Part shown: in pieces, positions 51,020-62,100 of the stretch | How positions within the stretch are numbered: position 1 is the stretch's first letter | Layout: each line of letters begins with the position of its first letter | DNA from: Bacteroidales bacterium | Lineage (GTDB): Bacteria > Bacteroidota > Bacteroidia > Bacteroidales > UBA932 | Assembly (NCBI GenBank): GCA_017480345.1 | Contig: JAFVAU010000019.1 | Coordinates: forward strand, 1-64,000 | DNA: 64,000 bases | Direction: 5' to 3' | The notes under the pieces: generated by a model | What the model saw: only the letters and a program-made list of their open reading frames with translations | Told to the model about the DNA's origin: nothing | The model's database searches: none | Program-made: the position numbers and the translations under genes

Positions 51020-51027
51020 TATTTTTG
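51020..51027 (+). promoter_or_regulatory. -7 box of the surface-lipoprotein operon
   Basis: TATTTTTG followed by C, 30 bp before the ATG at 51058, in the 148-bp gap divergent from the AraC gene. Confidence 0.55.
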
Positions 51028-51057
51028 CCGCCTCAAAGAAAAAGTGAGTAGTATTAG

Positions 51058-53283
51058 ATGAAGAAGTGTATCTTACCGTGTTTCCTGCTGCTGGGTTGGC
51101 TGGCAGGATGCACAGCGGAGAGGCCCCAGAGCGGAATGGCAGCGGAAGAAGGCGCCATCCGTCTCTTCCTTTCGCAGGAGGCCCCCCAGACCAAATCCAA
51201 TTTGGAAGACCTCCCCTCCGTAGACGATTTCGAGGTGGAGATCTACAACGCAAAGCCCATCCGGCTTTACCGTGACACCTACGCCAACGCCAAAGACGCC
51301 ACCATCAAGCTGAATGCCGGCGAGTTCCGCCTGGTAGCCCATCATGGGGACACGCTGGGCGCCGGCTTTAACAAGCCCTATTTCCTGGCCGATCAAGCTT
51401 TCACCGTGCATGGCTTTGTGGAGAACGGCGGGCAGCCGGACCAGGTGGAGGCCACCGCCCGCCTGGCCAACGTGCGCATGAAGGTGGAGCAGGGGAACAA
51501 CCTCCGCACCTCCTACAAGGATGCCTATGTGGTGGTTCGCCACTCCCGTTACGCCCAAAAGCAGGTGAAATTCGTCAAGAATGAAGGCCGATACGGCTAC
51601 ATGCCCGGCGGAGACCTCTACCTGGAAGTGTACGCCCAGCTATTCAACAACGACTGGAAGTATTACAAGAGCGAGGCGGTGGAGTATCTGCCCAACGACA
51701 ACGTTACCTTCAACGTGGATGCAGCCGGCCGCGACGGTGAGCTTACCGTAAATATCTCGGTGGACCGCAGCGTGGAAACCATCGACGTGGTGGAACATAT
51801 CGGCGAGAAGGCCCTGCCCGCGCCCGCCCCTTATTTTGTTTTCAACGGCGACAAAGAGAGTCCGTTCGCATATAGCTGCAACGCCGGCTTCACCAAGACC
51901 GTGAACGACGCTATCCTCACCCTCAGCGCCGGAGCCAGCACCTCTATCAGCAGTGTAACCTTGCACACGGAATCGGCCTTTGTAACCCTTCCGGACGTGG
52001 ATTTGGTCACTGTTGACGGAACTGCCAAGCAGGCGCTCACAGACGCCGGTCTGGACTGGATGGCCGGCAGCACCAGCAACCTGGGCTATGTGGACTTCAG
52101 CGGCCTGGTGAACCGGATGATGGAGAGCGGGGCGGCTGGGTCGGCCAGCTTCACCCTTCGCTTCACCGACGGGGTGGGGCAGACGGTGGAAGGCAGCCTG
52201 GCCTTGGACGTGAAGCCTTTCTGTGCCACCGTGAACATCCCCGAGGGGAACATCTGGGCTTGGAAAATGACCGGCATCACCGCTACGGTGGCCGATGTGA
52301 CGGAAATCCCTGCCGATGCCTCTCTGGGCCTCCAGTGGAGCACCGATGGCAACACTTGGAGCACGGAAAAGGCCGTCGTGTCCAAGAATGGCAATACCCT
52401 CCGCTTTGGTGACATTACCGGCCTGGCCCCCGCTACAGCCTACCGTTTCCGCGTGGTGCCCATGCATCAGACGGAGCGCGCTTCCGTAACGGCCGGCACC
52501 TTCACCACCGAAGCGGCCCTGCAGGTGGGGAACGGTGGATTTGAGGATTTTACGCAGCAGACATATACAACTCCGGTTAAAGCGAGCTGGATGCCCCTTG
52601 TTGATGACTTCGATGTAACCTGGTGGCAGCTCTACAAAAAGGCCTCCGATGCCTGGTGGGGCGTGAATTCCATGCAGACCATTGAAGCTGACGAAGTTCC
52701 TACGGGGCCTCAAGGCTGCAAGACCTATCCTACGGTCGCCATGATATCTTCCAATATCCCTTCCGGCAAGCGTGCTGTGATGATTGCCACTATTTATACG
52801 AGTACGCATGCCGTTTCTACGCCTATACCAACCCTTGGTGCCGGCACACATCACAATTCTTACGGTGAAATCTTCCTGGGTACAGCCAACGACCAGAGCC
52901 AGGAGAAATGGGCTAAGAACAATCCCGAGGGCCATGCCTTCACCAGCCGCCCTTCGGCCCTCACCTTCAAGCACCGTTTCACCCCCAAGGATGGTACGCC
53001 GTTTTATGCCGAAGTGAGTGTCCGGGATGCTTCTGGCAATGTGATTGGCTCCGGCGTCAAGAACGATACATCTTCAGAGGTGAGTGGCTGGACGCTTTGC
53101 ACCGTCCCCATTACTTATACTGTGACCAACAAAAAAGCGTCGACGCTTCGGATCAGCCTGCGTTCTTCTAAAGAAGGTAATGAAGGATGGAAGAAGACAA
53201 CAGTGGAAACCGCGTCCGGCGAACATACCATCTTCCTGGGCAACGCCCTTTATGTAGACGACGTGGAACTCCTTTACGAATAA
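51058..53283 (+). CDS. DUF4493-like surface lipoprotein with jellyroll C-terminus
   Basis: 741 residues. Lipobox in LLLGWLAGCTAE. Residues about 25-250 resemble the DUF4493 domain of Bacteroidetes outer-membrane proteins (VDDFEVEIYNAKPIRLYR, FRLVAHHGDTLGAGFNKPYFLAD). Middle region of Ig/FN3-like repeats (GLAPATAYRFRVVPMHQTE). The C-terminus (VGNGGFEDFTQQTYTTPVKASW, then ALYVDDVELLYE) resembles a divergent PCMD/carbohydrate-binding jellyroll. First gene of a five-gene operon, probably a cell-surface glycan- or adhesion-related assembly. Confidence 0.82.
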   Translation: MKKCILPCFLLLGWLAGCTAERPQSGMAAEEGAIRLFLSQEAPQTKSNLEDLPSVDDFEVEIYNAKPIRLYRDTYANAKDATIKLNAGEFRLVAHHGDTLGAGFNKPYFLADQAFTVHGFVENGGQPDQVEATARLANVRMKVEQGNNLRTSYKDAYVVVRHSRYAQKQVKFVKNEGRYGYMPGGDLYLEVYAQLFNNDWKYYKSEAVEYLPNDNVTFNVDAAGRDGELTVNISVDRSVETIDVVEHIGEKALPAPAPYFVFNGDKESPFAYSCNAGFTKTVNDAILTLSAGASTSISSVTLHTESAFVTLPDVDLVTVDGTAKQALTDAGLDWMAGSTSNLGYVDFSGLVNRMMESGAAGSASFTLRFTDGVGQTVEGSLALDVKPFCATVNIPEGNIWAWKMTGITATVADVTEIPADASLGLQWSTDGNTWSTEKAVVSKNGNTLRFGDITGLAPATAYRFRVVPMHQTERASVTAGTFTTEAALQVGNGGFEDFTQQTYTTPVKASWMPLVDDFDVTWWQLYKKASDAWWGVNSMQTIEADEVPTGPQGCKTYPTVAMISSNIPSGKRAVMIATIYTSTHAVSTPIPTLGAGTHHNSYGEIFLGTANDQSQEKWAKNNPEGHAFTSRPSALTFKHRFTPKDGTPFYAEVSVRDASGNVIGSGVKNDTSSEVSGWTLCTVPITYTVTNKKASTLRISLRSSKEGNEGWKKTTVETASGEHTIFLGNALYVDDVELLYE

Positions 53284-53289
53284 CAGATT

Positions 53290-54576
53290 ATGAAAAAGAT
53301 ATTCTATATTATTGCAGCCGCTGTCGTTGTGGCAGCCTGCGGGACCGAATCCTTACCTTCGGGTAACGGAACCCTTTCCCTCACCGCGGTCCAGGAGGGA
53401 GCTTATGCCACCAAGGCCAACGATGTCCTGGGAGACTTTGTGGTGGACATCACGCGTCCTTCCGACGGCTGGACCAAGCACTATGACCGGTACAGTGACA
53501 TTCCCCAGACCATCTCGCTGGGGAGCGGCCAGTACACCCTTACCGTGGCCTCGCCGCAGTTTCGCCATGCCGCCTGGGACCTGCCCTATTACAGCGGCAG
53601 CGCGGATTTCACCATCCGTGTGGATGAACTCACGCCTGTAAACGTGACCGCCAGCCTGCAGAACATGAAGGTGAGCTTCGTCCTTACGGAGAGCTTCAAG
53701 AACGAGCTCAGCTCCTACTCCATCGTGGTCACCAACGCCGCTTCCTGGGATGCTGCCGATGCTGCCGAGAAGACCCTCACCTGGTCTTCCCTCACCGGCG
53801 ATGTGGAGCAGAAAGCCGGTTACTTCTCCGTGGCCCCGCTCCGCGTGAAGGTGGATGGTTACAGGGCCATAGACAACAGCGAGAGCCATTCCGAGCTCAT
53901 CATTGCCGATGTGTCGGCCAAAGACCACCATATCATCACCCTGGATGCCCGCGTGACCGGTCTGGTGAACGGGGTGTCCATCACCATCGACCCTTCCGTG
54001 AACGACCGGATGAGCGATGTGACGGTGCCCGGCTGGGACGAAGTGCCCGTGGAGGGCGGTGACAACGGAGATGACGATGACCCCACCGACGATCCGGGCG
54101 ACGACCCCACCGACGATCCGGGCGACGACCCCACCGTGGATCCGCAGCCTTCCACTGCCCCTACCATGACGTGGGATGCGAATCCGACATTTGCACGCAT
54201 GGCTATTCGCGAGGGAATGGATGTGAACATTATTATTACCGCTCCTGAGGGCATTAAAGACTTTGTGGTGGAGGTTGATTCCTATCTTCTTGAAGATGCC
54301 ATAGCAGATATGGGGGCTGAAGCAACTCCCGACGGGACGGCTGTCTCAATGGACCTTATTGGAAATGTGGAACTGGCGGAAGCACTGGCAGACTTAGGCG
54401 TTCCTACCGGTAATGCCCTGAAAGACCAGACACAAGTGACTTTCTCCCTTTCCGGCCTGGTGCCGTTGATTGCAGATTTAGGCGCAGAACCAAATTCGGA
54501 GCATATCTTTACCCTGAAAGTAACCGACAACAAGAACCAAAGCTTGGAGAAGACCATTGTATTCTATGTGGAGTAG
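53290..54576 (+). CDS. DUF4493-like lipoprotein with Asp/Pro repeat linker
   Basis: 428 residues. Lipobox in AAVVVAACGTE. The N-terminal domain is like that of its neighbours (GDFVVDITRPSDGWTKHYDRYSDIP, QYTLTVASPQF). Residues about 257-285 form an acidic linker with DDPTDDPGDDPTDDPGDDPT, from an exact 24-bp tandem repeat (about 54080-54135). The C-terminal domain (MTWDANPTFARMAIREGMDVNIIIT...) lacks a PCMD. Six bp after the previous gene. Confidence 0.8.
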   Translation: MKKIFYIIAAAVVVAACGTESLPSGNGTLSLTAVQEGAYATKANDVLGDFVVDITRPSDGWTKHYDRYSDIPQTISLGSGQYTLTVASPQFRHAAWDLPYYSGSADFTIRVDELTPVNVTASLQNMKVSFVLTESFKNELSSYSIVVTNAASWDAADAAEKTLTWSSLTGDVEQKAGYFSVAPLRVKVDGYRAIDNSESHSELIIADVSAKDHHIITLDARVTGLVNGVSITIDPSVNDRMSDVTVPGWDEVPVEGGDNGDDDDPTDDPGDDPTDDPGDDPTVDPQPSTAPTMTWDANPTFARMAIREGMDVNIIITAPEGIKDFVVEVDSYLLEDAIADMGAEATPDGTAVSMDLIGNVELAEALADLGVPTGNALKDQTQVTFSLSGLVPLIADLGAEPNSEHIFTLKVTDNKNQSLEKTIVFYVE

Positions 54577-54580
54577 ACTT

Positions 54581-56737
54581 ATGAAAACAAGATATTGCCT
54601 TGCTGCGCTGCTGGCATTCATGGCCTGCACGCGCGAAGCGGACCTGTCGCAGGGGGAGGGCTACCTCACCGTACGGCTGGGAACCGACTTGTCGGTGACC
54701 CCGATGGTGAAGGCCGATACCTATGAGGCCGGTGAGCCCGATCCTGCCTTCTCCTTGGAAATAACACCCGCGGGAGGTGGAGAAACCACCCAGGTGGCCG
54801 ATTATCGGACTCTGGTAAACGAGCCGCTGACACTTCCTGTGGGGGACTATACTGTCAAGGCTGTTTCCGGCCCGGAGGCAAGCCTGAGTTGGGAAGCGCC
54901 CCGCTACGAGGCGGAAGGTGTAGCCCACATCCAGCCTGACCGGACTTACGAACTGGCTCTCACCGCCAAACTGGCCCGCACCATGATTACCGCCGAGTTT
55001 GACGCTGCCATCGGTGAATTTTTCACCGATTACCGTGTAACCGTTTCCAATAAAACCGACGCCTTGGTGTTCAGCAAGGGCAATGAAAAAATTGGCAAAA
55101 GCGGATATTTGAAAGCTTCGGCATTGGATTGGGTCCTGTATATGGAGAATACGCAGGGTACCACTTACCAAGTGGGGCCGGTGACGATTGAAAACGTGCA
55201 GCCCCGAGAGCATTATCATTTCAAGTTCGCCATTGATGAGCAGACCCGGGCCCAGGCCAAGAGCGGCGCAGGCCTCCTGCGGGTGCTGGTCGACGATTCC
55301 CTGAACGAGAAGTACTATGAGTTGAACCTGGATTTCACCGGTGAGGGTCTTCCTTCCATCAGCGGGCAGGACTTTGACCTGGCCGATGGGATTGCCGTGA
55401 AGAAGGGCGACAGCAGCAGCCATAATGTGGTGCATTTCAGTGCGCCCCGGGGCATCAAGTCCTTGACGCTGACTCACAGCGAGGCCAAACTTTCGGACGC
55501 CGGCCTGCCGCAGCTGGTGCAGCTGGTGGATGCCTCTTCCACCACCGTTGAGGCCTTGAACGGCCTGGGGCTGGGTGTATCGGCCCTTAGCTATGGCGCA
55601 ACGGAAACGTCGGTGGACTTTGGCCCCTTCCTGGGCACTTTGCCCATGGGCGACTATTACCTCTCCATGGATTTGATTGACGTGCGCAACCGTTACAGCG
55701 CCGCTACGGTGGTCCTGTCCGTGACCTCGCCGGTGGAGGCCGATGCCACCACGGTGAAGCCTTGGGCGGAATTTGCCATCCTGAACGGCCGCTGGTACAC
55801 GGAAGGACGTCCTTCCGGTCTCCGCTTCCAGTGGAAGAAGGTCGGTGATGCCAATTGGACCGACTACAGCGGATCCGTGAGTTATAACGATGCTGCAGCC
55901 ACCTTCAGTGCGGAACTCTATGGCCTGCAGGCATCTACAACCTACACTTTCCGTGTGAAAACGGACAAGGAAGAGGAGAACCGAGAGGTGAACTTCACCA
56001 CGGTCGCCGCCGGTACCATCCCTAACCTGAACTTCAATGACTGGTACAAGGATGGCAGCGCCTGGTATCCGGGCGCCAATGCCTCCAGCCGCGTGTGGGA
56101 TTCGGCGAATGGCGGAACGTCCAAGATAGGCGTTTGTCCTACAACTCCGGAAGAGTCTGATGTGGTGAGCGGCAAGGCTGCCCGAATGGAAAGCGCCAAA
56201 GTCTTTGGTAAGTTCGCCGCAGGTAATATTTATATCGGTTCCTTTGTGGGTATAGTGGGCACTTCTGGTGCACAATTGGATTGGGGGATGCCGTTCTCTT
56301 CTCGCCCGGTAGCTCTTCATGGATATTATAAGTATAGTCCCATGGCTATCGACAATGCCCAGTCTGATTATAGCGACAAGAAGGGACAGATGGACGCTTG
56401 TTCTATCAAAATGTATCTCTGCGACTGGAACGGGCAATTCCGTGTGAACACCTCTACGAGCACTTTCTTGCAGGACGACGACCCTTCCATCATAGCCATG
56501 TGCGACTTTACTTCAGACGTGGCCACCAATGGCTATGTGGAATTCACCTTCCCCCTGCAGTACCGTGACGCCCGTACGCCCAAGTACGTGGTCATTGTGG
56601 GTGCGGCTTCCCGCTTAGGCGACTACTTCACCGGCGGCAAGGGCTCCGTCCTCTGGTTAGACGAACTGTCCCTGGTGTACGACGCCGGACAGCTTTCCGA
56701 GGCAGACCGTCAGCTGGTGGGTTACCGCAATCTCTGA
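54581..56737 (+). CDS. DUF4493-like lipoprotein with C-terminal PCMD domain
   Basis: 718 residues from ATG 54581 (MKTRYCLAALLAFMACTREA, lipobox MAC). N-terminal DUF4493-like domain (FSLEITPAGGGETTQVADYR), Ig-like middle, an FN3-like unit (GLQASTTYTFRVKTDKEEENREVNFTT), then the PCMD domain from NLNFNDWYKDGSAWYPGANA to SVLWLDELSLVYD. It follows the previous stop by 4 bp. Likely surface-exposed. Confidence 0.83.
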   Translation: MKTRYCLAALLAFMACTREADLSQGEGYLTVRLGTDLSVTPMVKADTYEAGEPDPAFSLEITPAGGGETTQVADYRTLVNEPLTLPVGDYTVKAVSGPEASLSWEAPRYEAEGVAHIQPDRTYELALTAKLARTMITAEFDAAIGEFFTDYRVTVSNKTDALVFSKGNEKIGKSGYLKASALDWVLYMENTQGTTYQVGPVTIENVQPREHYHFKFAIDEQTRAQAKSGAGLLRVLVDDSLNEKYYELNLDFTGEGLPSISGQDFDLADGIAVKKGDSSSHNVVHFSAPRGIKSLTLTHSEAKLSDAGLPQLVQLVDASSTTVEALNGLGLGVSALSYGATETSVDFGPFLGTLPMGDYYLSMDLIDVRNRYSAATVVLSVTSPVEADATTVKPWAEFAILNGRWYTEGRPSGLRFQWKKVGDANWTDYSGSVSYNDAAATFSAELYGLQASTTYTFRVKTDKEEENREVNFTTVAAGTIPNLNFNDWYKDGSAWYPGANASSRVWDSANGGTSKIGVCPTTPEESDVVSGKAARMESAKVFGKFAAGNIYIGSFVGIVGTSGAQLDWGMPFSSRPVALHGYYKYSPMAIDNAQSDYSDKKGQMDACSIKMYLCDWNGQFRVNTSTSTFLQDDDPSIIAMCDFTSDVATNGYVEFTFPLQYRDARTPKYVVIVGAASRLGDYFTGGKGSVLWLDELSLVYDAGQLSEADRQLVGYRNL

Positions 56738-56739
56738 CT

Positions 56740-57492
56740 ATGAAAAAGCTTCTCATCCTCCTTCTGGCTGCCTGTCTCGCCCTGCCGGGACAGGCCCAGG
56801 AGAAGTTTACCCGCGGCTTCGAGGGAAAGAACAAGATTTTCATCCCCAAGGGCAGCGTGGGCGGCGGCCTCAGCGCTTCCTGGCGCAAGTACTCGCTGGG
56901 AGAAGATGAGGGTTACACCGTGCTGTCCAAATATGTGGGAGATCTCAAGGGCGGCTACCGCACCCTGGGTGTGGCGCCATCCTTCGAGTATTTTCCGTCC
57001 AATAACCTGAGCGTAGTGGCGCGCTTCGAGTATTCCCGCCTGGGCGTGGACCTGGATAACGCCTCCCTGCACCTGTCGGACGAGCTGGGCATAGACATTA
57101 CCGGCCAGCACTACAAGCGGCAGTCTTATGCGCTGGCGGCCGGCGTCCGCTACTATGTCCCCTTCATGGGCAGCCGCATCTTCGGCTGGTTTGTGGAGGG
57201 AACGCTCAACGGCGGCTACGTCCAGAGCATGCTGTATGAGATGGATGACGATCTTAAGCACGGAACCTACAACAGCAATTGGAAGCTGGCCCTGCGGGTA
57301 GACCCCGGCATCTGCTTCTTTGTGCATGAGAACTTCGACTTCGAAGTGTCCGTGGGCCTTCTGGACCTTACCTGGAAACTCACCCGCCAGAACGTGAACC
57401 AGGTGAAGGACAGTTCCGGAAGCAGCCTGGGCACAGGACTCAACATTGATTTACTGGCCATCCGTTTTGGCGCGCATTTCTACCTATGGTAA
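56740..57492 (+). CDS. Outer-membrane beta-barrel protein
   Basis: 250 residues. Signal peptide MKKLLILLLAACLALPGQAQ. Alternating strands with aromatic girdle residues (GGLSASWRKYSLGED, FEYSRLGVDLDN, YALAAGVRYYVPFMG, RFGAHFYLW). The terminal aromatic W is typical of Bacteroidetes outer-membrane barrels (porin/OmpW-like size). It is within the lipoprotein operon and could anchor or export its partners. It overlaps the next gene by 7 nt. Confidence 0.82.
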   Translation: MKKLLILLLAACLALPGQAQEKFTRGFEGKNKIFIPKGSVGGGLSASWRKYSLGEDEGYTVLSKYVGDLKGGYRTLGVAPSFEYFPSNNLSVVARFEYSRLGVDLDNASLHLSDELGIDITGQHYKRQSYALAAGVRYYVPFMGSRIFGWFVEGTLNGGYVQSMLYEMDDDLKHGTYNSNWKLALRVDPGICFFVHENFDFEVSVGLLDLTWKLTRQNVNQVKDSSGSSLGTGLNIDLLAIRFGAHFYLW

Positions 57493-59075
57493 AACGCTGG
57501 ATACAGATAGCCCTTTGCGCCCTGTGGGCCACAGGCTGCGTTTTTCCCAACGACCTGGATTATCCCCGGGTGGTGGGAAACATCTTGTCGCTGGAACTGG
57601 AAGGGGCCAGGGAAGTGCGCATTGACGCCGCCTCCCGCCAGGTTTCCATCGTCCTGGAAGAATGGGCCGATATAAACCACGTAACGGTGAAGGCCTGCAC
57701 CCTCACGGAAGGCGCCACCTGCGAGGAAATAGGGGAGTGGCTGGATTTGAGCGCCCCCCTCAAAGCCGTGCTGCACACCTATCAGGATTATGAATGGACC
57801 CTCTCCGCCACCCAGCCCATCGAGCGTTATGTGCGCTGCACGGGGCAGGCCCAGGACGCCCAGTTCAACCTGAAGACGCGGAGCGTGTATGTGTATTTGC
57901 CGGACACCCAGCCGCTTTCTGCCGTTACCTTCGAGTCCATGAAACTGGAGCCCGAAGGCTCAACCGTCGTGAGCACTACCGGCTACGAGAGTGATTTGCA
58001 GCACCTTACCCTCACCACCCGGGCCGTGTCCTTCCCCATGACGCTGGACTGCGTCACCGAGCGCAGTTTCTTCGTGGAATGGAAAGGCCAGGTGATAGAG
58101 TGGCACCTCAAGGCCCTCCAGCTCAAGGTGAACACGGCCGTGAGCGAGGTGGAGCCCCATTGTTACTCTGCCCGCGTGCGCGGCGTCTTCGCTTCCGACG
58201 GAGCCAACGTGGTGGTGGAATACAAAAAGGCCGATGACGCCGCCTGGCTTTCGGCCACCGACGTCACCGTGGCCGGCGTAGGCATTACCGCCCGCCTGAC
58301 GGGCCTCACGCCCGGAACGGCCTATGAGTGCCGGGTGCGGGACGGGGAGGAAGTATCGGCCCCCATGCCTTTTGAGACGGCGGAAGCGGTGCAGCCGGAC
58401 AACCTGAACTTCGATTCCTGGCATGCCAGCGGAAAGGTGTGGAACCCCTGGAACGAGGGCGGTGTGCAGGTATGGGATTCGGCCAACAAGGCCACGGCGT
58501 CCTTTACCGGCAGCGCCACCACGCCGGACGAGAACTTCGTGGCGGTGGCGGGAGCGGGCAAGAAGGCCTGCCGCTTGGAAAGCAGCTATGCCGTGGTGAA
58601 GTTTGCCGCCGGCAGCGTGTTCACCGGGCAGTTCGTGAAGCTGCAGGGCCTGGGCGCGGAACTGGCCTGGGGCCTTCCATTCACGGGCCGGCCTGTCTCC
58701 TTGAAAGGCTATGCCGCCTACAAATCCATGCCCATCACGGACACGGACGCGGCGCATGCTTCCCTCATGGGGCAGCCCGACACGGGGCATGTGCTGGTGG
58801 CCCTCACGGACTGGCCCGAGCAGTTCCATGTGGTGAGCTCCACGGCCACCTATGTGGACTTTGACAACGACCCCGCCATCATCGCTTATGGCCGATACGC
58901 TCTCTCGGAAACCACGCAGGACTATGTCTCCTTTGAGATTCCGCTGGAGTACCGCAGCAGCCGAACGCCCAAGTATCTGGTGATTGTGGCCTCTTCCAGC
59001 GCCCTGGGAGACTATTTCACCGGCGGCAGGGGCAGCACCCTCTGGGTGGACGAGCTGGAACTGGTATACGACTAA
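57486..59075 (+). CDS. Lipoprotein with C-terminal PCMD domain
   Basis: 529 residues. Lipobox in LCALWATGCVFP. The N-terminal region (NDLDYPRVVGNILSLELEGA) resembles the leader domains of PCMD proteins. An FN3-like unit (GLTPGTAYECRVRDGEEVSAPMPFETAEA) precedes the PCMD domain (NLNFDSWHASGKVWNPWNEG to STLWVDELELVYD). The same FN3-PCMD architecture as the gene two positions upstream, so the operon contains diverged paralogues. Last gene of the operon. Confidence 0.85.
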   Translation: MVKRWIQIALCALWATGCVFPNDLDYPRVVGNILSLELEGAREVRIDAASRQVSIVLEEWADINHVTVKACTLTEGATCEEIGEWLDLSAPLKAVLHTYQDYEWTLSATQPIERYVRCTGQAQDAQFNLKTRSVYVYLPDTQPLSAVTFESMKLEPEGSTVVSTTGYESDLQHLTLTTRAVSFPMTLDCVTERSFFVEWKGQVIEWHLKALQLKVNTAVSEVEPHCYSARVRGVFASDGANVVVEYKKADDAAWLSATDVTVAGVGITARLTGLTPGTAYECRVRDGEEVSAPMPFETAEAVQPDNLNFDSWHASGKVWNPWNEGGVQVWDSANKATASFTGSATTPDENFVAVAGAGKKACRLESSYAVVKFAAGSVFTGQFVKLQGLGAELAWGLPFTGRPVSLKGYAAYKSMPITDTDAAHASLMGQPDTGHVLVALTDWPEQFHVVSSTATYVDFDNDPAIIAYGRYALSETTQDYVSFEIPLEYRSSRTPKYLVIVASSSALGDYFTGGRGSTLWVDELELVYD

Positions 59076-59094
59076 AGCATCCGGAAGCCTTATA

Positions 59095-59125
59095 TTGTAA
59101 GCCTGCGAAGTTTTTGTTAACTTTG
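59095..59125 (+). promoter_or_regulatory. Promoter of the DUF2723 gene
   Basis: TTG at 59095-59097, 20 nt, TAACTTTG at 59118-59125. It starts 20 bp after the previous operon's stop. Confidence 0.78.
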
Positions 59126-59147
59126 TAGGCTTATACTATTTGAATCT

Positions 59148-62100
59148 ATGGAGCAAAAGACCTTCAAGAAGTGGAACCGGATAGTGGGGCTGGCCGTGCT
59201 GGTGATATCGGCCCTTACCTATCTTTCCACCATAGAGCCCACGGCGTCCTTCTGGGACTGCGGGGAATTCATTGCGTCGTCGTATAAACTGGAAGTGGGC
59301 CACCCCCCGGGAAACCCGGTGTTCCAACTCTTTGCCCGCTTCTTCACCATTCCGGTGGATGCGCAGCATGCCGCCGTGGCGGTGAATGCCATGAACGCCA
59401 TCCTGAGCGCCCTCACCATCTTCCTGCTGTATTTCACCATCGTGTTCTTTGCCAGAAGGGTGGTTGTGGGATCCCCGGTCAGGCCGGGGATGACGGATGC
59501 TTCCGTCACAGCCGGCACCGACCGGCTGTCTATCGGGCGTGCGATAGCGATCTTCGCCTCCGGGGCGGTGGGCGCGCTGGCGTACTGCTTCTCCGACACC
59601 TTCTGGTTCAGCGCCGTGGAGGGAGAAGTGTATGCCATGTCTTCCTTCTTCACGGCCCTGGTCTTCTGGGCCATGTGCAAGTGGTACGAGCAGGCCGATG
59701 AACCCCATGCCAACCGCTGGATTGTGCTCATCACCTTCCTCATGGGCCTGAGCATTGGCGTACACCTGCTGAACCTCCTCACCATCCCGGCCTTCGTGTT
59801 TATGTACTACTACCGCAAGAACCTGGACAAGAAGCTGTCCTTCAAGCAGCTTTCCATCGTCTTCGGCATCGGCGTAGTCATTGAATTCCTGCTGGTATAT
59901 CTCTTTATCCCGTACTTCCCCAAGCTGGCCGCCTGGTTCGACCGCATCTTCGTGAACGGTTTCGGCCTGCCGTACAATACGGGCGCCCTCTTCTTCCTGG
60001 TGGGCGTGCTGGTGCTGTGCTTCTGGGGCCTGTTCGCTTCCCTGAAGAAGGAGAAAGTGTTCCTCAATACGGTGCTGCTGTGCGTGACCACGCTGGTGAC
60101 GGGCTTCTCCCTCTTCTCCATCGTGATTATCCGCTCCAGCGTGAAGACGCCCACCAACGAGTATCAGCCCGACAACCCCTACACCCTGGTGCGTTACCTG
60201 AGCCGGGAGCAGTACGGCTCCACGCCGCTGCTGTACGGGCAGTACTATGGTGCCCCCTATGAAATCAAGAGCGGAAGCTACTGGGCACCCCTGAACGGGA
60301 AATACGTGAAAGCATCGGCCCCGGCCGACGCCGTCTATTCCCCCGAAGGCAAGATGCTCTTCCCGCGCATGTGGTCCAACGCAGACCAGCGCTATATAGA
60401 CTTCTATCAGGAATACACCCACGGCAAGGGCACCCGCATCCGCGGCACCCAGCACCGCAAGCCCTCCTTCGGGGCCAACCTGGCGTATTTCTTCGACTAT
60501 CAGCTCAACTGGATGTACTGGCGTTACTTCATGTGGAATTTCGTGGGCCGCCAGAACGACATCCACAGCCCGCTGCCCGGCAACGTGTTCAACGGCAACT
60601 GGGAGAGCGGCATCTCCTTCCTGGACAGCATCCGCCTGGGAGACCAGTCCAACGCACCGGCTCCGCTGCGGGAGAACAAGGGCAAGAACCACTACTTCTT
60701 CCTGCCGCTGCTGCTGGGCCTGCTGGGCCTGGTGTTCCAGTTTGACCGGGACAAGCGCGGCAGCTGGATCGTGTTCCTGATGTTCTTCATGACGGGTATC
60801 GCCATCGTGCTGTACCTGAACCAGCCGCCTTACCAGGTGCGGGAGCGGGACTATGCCTATGCCGGCTCCTTCTACATGTTCGCCATCTGGATCGGCCTGG
60901 GTGTGGCGGCGCTTTATCAGTGGATAACGGAGAATGCCAAAAAGGCCGACGGCCGCGTGGTGGCCGCCTGCACCGGCGTCCTCTGCCTGGGCGTTCCGGT
61001 CCTCATGGCCGCCCAGAACTGGGACGACCACGACCGTTCCCACCGCTACACGGCTCCCGAGATGGCCTGGAACTACCTCAATTCCGTGGGGCGGAACGGC
61101 CTGCTGGTCACCCACGGGGACAACGACACCTTTCCGCTGTGGTATGCCCAGGAGATTGAGGGCGTGCGCACGGACGTGCGGGTGGTGAACACCTCCCTTT
61201 TAGGAACGGACTGGTACATTGACCAGATGAAGTGGGCCTGCAACGAGAGCAAGCCGCTGCCGCTCACCGTGCCGGCCTCCCAGTATCTGTACGGCACCAA
61301 CGAGTTCGTGTACATTGCCTATGACGACGGCTCTCCCATGATGCTGAGCGACGTGATGGACGTGTTCAAGGACCCCAAGATGAAGATAGCCCTGGAAGAC
61401 GGCACCAAGATGGACTTCATCTGCGCCCGCAACCTGGTTATTCCCGTTAACAAGGAAAACTGCCTCAAATACGGCATTGTGCCCGAGAAGTATGCCTCCG
61501 AGATTCCGGACTCCATCATGCTCACCATATCCAAGGACAAGAGCTATGTTTCCAAGCCGGAACTCTTCCTGCTGGATCTGCTGTCCAACTATCAGTGGGA
61601 CCGTCCCCTGAGCCTTCTGAGCCAGGGCGGAGACCTGAACGTGGGCATCAAGGATTACCTCTATTACGACGGCTTCTCCTACCGCTTCACTCCGCTCAAG
61701 AACAAGCTGAGTTCCACGGACGCCGGCCGGGTGGATGCCCTGGAGCTGTACCACAAGATGATGAACACCTACAAGTGGGACGCCATCAGCCGCACAGACT
61801 GGTTTGTGGACTATCAGAACATGTACACCTTCCTGGGTGTGCTGTCCCAGCGCCAGCTCTTCGTGACGGTGGCCAACGCCCTCATCGACGCCGGTGAGGA
61901 GGAGAAGGCCCTGGAAATCCAGGACCTGTGCCAGAAGAACTTCCCGGAGCGGAACTTCCCGCTGGAGAGCATTCCGCTGGGCTTCTCCGGCAACGACTAC
62001 ATGGTGGCCCAGATGATAGAGAACTACTACCACCTGGGAGCGGCGGACAAAGCCCGCGACCTCACCCTCCGCTTCGGCGGGCAGCTGCTGGAGACATCGG

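Noticed and set aside
54070..54150. Asp/Pro repeat as a functional calcium-binding motif
   Set aside because: The repeat is a short tandem duplication lacking a DxDxDG loop or dockerin pattern; a flexible linker is the simpler reading.
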